This document shows positions 62,355 through 64,000 of a stretch of DNA of 64,000 nucleotides, piece after piece. Within the stretch, counting starts at the first letter, position 1, and each line of letters starts with the position of its first letter. The notes below the pieces were generated by a model that was not told the origin of the DNA, ran no database searches, and worked only from the letters and a program-made list of their open reading frames with translations. Position numbers and translations under genes: made by a program. The DNA comes from Occallatibacter savannae (GTDB taxonomy: Bacteria > Acidobacteriota > Terriglobia > Terriglobales > Acidobacteriaceae): the NCBI RefSeq assembly GCF_003131205.1, contig NZ_QFFY01000002.1:519016-583015 (forward strand), given 5' to 3'.

Positions 62355-63728
62355 ATGAGGAATGGAATCGTAGACCAAAGCAGGCGCAACTTCGTTGTGG
62401 GGACGGCAGCCACATCGGCGTCTCTTGCACTCCTTAACTCACCCGCTGGTGCGTTCACCAACGCGGCACAGACTTTGCGCGGACGTTTTCTCACGCACGT
62501 GTCGATCGTCCGCGTGAACCAAATCGAAGTTACGCCGACGAAGAATTTAGGACAGGACGAGGCGCCCGACAATCGACCCGAACGAATCCGGTCAAGGCGC
62601 GAAGCGTTCGCGCGGGGCTGCCCTGATGGCAAAGTGACGTGGGCCATCAGCTGGCTGGCTCTGCATGATCAGAGAAAGGAGTATCAAGAAGCGCGGCGGC
62701 TGCTCGCCCAGTATCACGACCGCTATGGCGACGAGGTGACGTTTATTCCGGGAGGATACTTCGCGCCCATGTTCGACACGCGCGAGCACAACCGCGCCAC
62801 GATTCACGAAGCGCTTCAGCTTATTTCGAATATGGTGGGCGGCGGCTATCGTCCGCAATGCCTGGTGGCTGGATTCATGGACGCTGAAAACCAGCGGCAT
62901 CTCGCCGACGACGAAGGCATTCACGTCTGCCAGGGGCAGATCTGGAGCCAGCACGCAATCGACAACGGCGACGGCGATGGCGGCATCTGCTATCCCTACT
63001 ACCCGAGCCGCGAGCACTATCTGAAGCCCGCACAGGGCAAGGCCGACTTCATCGACTGCGTCTGTCTCGATGGATGGACCTGCGATTTCCTCACCGCGCG
63101 GCGCGATGGCTTCAAGGGCGGATTCAACAGCCGGCTGGGAGTTGGCCCCATCGAATCAGTGGGCAATCTCGGCGTCACCGCTGGACGCAAGGAGATGATG
63201 GATACGACTGCGGTGCACTTCGACAGCGGCGTCGCGCTGAACGGCTTCGGCTTCGTCACCTCGATCTGGGAAACCTCTATCGGCCACGATGAAGATCTCG
63301 CGTGGTGGCTCCAGGCTGTACGCGAGCGCTGGCCCGACACAAAGGTCGTCACCGAAGGCGCGTTCGGGCTCGAATGGCGGAGGCACAATCCCGACAACTC
63401 GAAACTGGATTACCAATTCAAAGAGAAGGGCACCGGCGCGCCCGGTTCGGAGAAGGAGTTGGAAATCGAGTGGTTCATGAATCAGGAGTTCCGTCTTGCT
63501 TTGCTGCACAACTGGACGAAGAGCGAAACTCCGATGGTCATCGATTTCACGCGCTACGACCTCAGAGCTCAGGAGCCGCCCACTCCACAGCGCGAGTGGA
63601 GCCTGATGAACGTCATCAATCAGAAAGAGACGCGTCCGCAGGATAAGCCGGTGCGGATCTCGCAACTCAAGCCCGAAGACCAGCAGCGGATCTTCGCAAA
63701 GTACCCCGCATTGAAGAAGCGCGCCTAG
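62355..63728 (+). CDS. TAT-exported DUF3863 family protein
   Basis: The product is 457 residues. The start MRNGIVDQSRRNFVVGTAA contains a twin-arginine motif (SRRNF) followed by a short hydrophobic stretch (SLALLNSPAGAF), so it is probably exported folded. The body matches DUF3863 with a DUF3864-like tail: EVTFIPGGYFAPMFDTREHN, CVCLDGWTCDFL and WRRHNPDNSKLDYQF. This family is best known from Bacteroidetes and may act on polysaccharides; no catalytic assignment is possible. The first in-frame codons (from 62091) lie antisense to the antiporter and are not counted. Confidence 0.85.
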   Translation: MRNGIVDQSRRNFVVGTAATSASLALLNSPAGAFTNAAQTLRGRFLTHVSIVRVNQIEVTPTKNLGQDEAPDNRPERIRSRREAFARGCPDGKVTWAISWLALHDQRKEYQEARRLLAQYHDRYGDEVTFIPGGYFAPMFDTREHNRATIHEALQLISNMVGGGYRPQCLVAGFMDAENQRHLADDEGIHVCQGQIWSQHAIDNGDGDGGICYPYYPSREHYLKPAQGKADFIDCVCLDGWTCDFLTARRDGFKGGFNSRLGVGPIESVGNLGVTAGRKEMMDTTAVHFDSGVALNGFGFVTSIWETSIGHDEDLAWWLQAVRERWPDTKVVTEGAFGLEWRRHNPDNSKLDYQFKEKGTGAPGSEKELEIEWFMNQEFRLALLHNWTKSETPMVIDFTRYDLRAQEPPTPQREWSLMNVINQKETRPQDKPVRISQLKPEDQQRIFAKYPALKKRA

Positions 63729-63841
63729 GTACGCCAGGTTGTCGCGCGGCACTTTCGAGAGAGAGAATAGGCATGAGCGGGGGCAGCCCCTTCATGAATG
63801 AAGCCCGCGAGAATTGCTGGGGTCAGTGAGAAGGTAGACGA

Positions 63842-64000
63842 GTGAAGCTCGCATCAACTTGGGCTGTTGTCGTGCTCCTTGCCGCAACATCGCTGTACGG
63901 TCAAGCTGGGGCGCAATCGGAGAAACTCCGGCAATCCGCTATCGCATTCGAAGAGCAGGGCAGCATCGCGCAATCGGAAGAAGCCTGGCGAGGCTACCTT
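63842..64000 (+). CDS. secreted protein, start only (cut by window end)
   Basis: A GTG start with GAGAAGG about six bases upstream opens a signal peptide (KLASTWAVVVLLAATSLYGQ). It is followed by SEKLRQSAIAFEEQGSIAQS, the first helix pair of what looks like a tetratricopeptide repeat. Fifty-three codons are visible. It lies 113 bases after the DUF3863 gene in the same direction. Confidence 0.6.
   Translation, partial: MKLASTWAVVVLLAATSLYGQAGAQSEKLRQSAIAFEEQGSIAQSEEAWRGYL

Overview
The window is GC-rich, gene-dense bacterial chromosome. It most likely comes from an acidobacterium of the Terriglobia/Acidobacteriales group. The reasons are Kdo/lipid A genes of a didermal cell, a large carboxypeptidase-regulatory-domain TonB-type receptor of the Oar kind, a DUF5818-like secreted protein, DUF1572/DinB proteins, a MoxR-DUF58-DUF4350-DUF4129 membrane operon, and many short secreted or unknown proteins of the type common in that phylum. 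This placement is inferred from gene content; there is no rRNA in the window. I found no tRNA, CRISPR array, transposase or prophage.

Layout. 1-2.6 kb: a tandem-ATPase KaiC-like gene (cut by the window edge and broken by a 1-base frameshift) translationally coupled to a histidine kinase, followed by a strong terminator. 3.8-8.0 kb: an LPS inner-core block waaA-lpxK-waaC plus an isoprenylcysteine-methyltransferase-like gene, with ATGA overlaps at two of the three junctions. 8-11.7 kb: single genes (DUF3108, a J-domain membrane protein, DinB, DUF5818-like). 12.0-19.9 kb: a seven-gene operon of three paralogous membrane proteins, DUF4129, DUF4350, MoxR ATPase and DUF58. 19.9-29.6 kb: DUF1080 protein, SYLF protein, Obg GTPase, the frameshifted receptor and ComEC. 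29.6-37.8 kb: a minus-strand housekeeping block rlmD-unknown-coaX-birA-nadC, J-domain protein, valS. 38.0-45.7 kb: a minus-strand run with a BamD-like protein, rpe, a HEAT-repeat protein, a short UvrC-like protein, pmbA, a HigBA-type toxin-antitoxin pair and tldD. 45.8-49.5 kb: two tiny secreted His/Lys-rich peptides, a YfiT-like DinB protein, a large unknown with a PD-(D/E)xK-like C-terminus and threonine aldolase. 49.5-64 kb: a possible CRP/FNR-controlled small gene, OPT and MFS transporters, two divergent HGSNAT-type acyltransferase-like proteins, two convergent CPBP proteins (one lacking the catalytic glutamates), SpoIIM/RDD divergent genes whose start codons overlap, cytochrome P460, a Na+/H+ antiporter, a TAT-exported DUF3863 protein and the start of another exported protein.

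Most interesting points. (1) A toxin-antitoxin cassette with its own 22-bp operator sits exactly between the genes for the two halves of the TldD/PmbA peptidase, an enzyme known from E. coli to act on antitoxins and small peptides. (2) Next to tldD, on the other strand, are two duplicated micro-genes for secreted His-rich peptides with identical promoter-to-ATG geometry that predicts leaderless mRNAs. (3) RDD and SpoIIM, which often travel with the MoxR/DUF58 cluster, are separated from it here by about 38 kb. (4) Two genes carry single-base frameshifts, which could be real inactivation or sequence errors.
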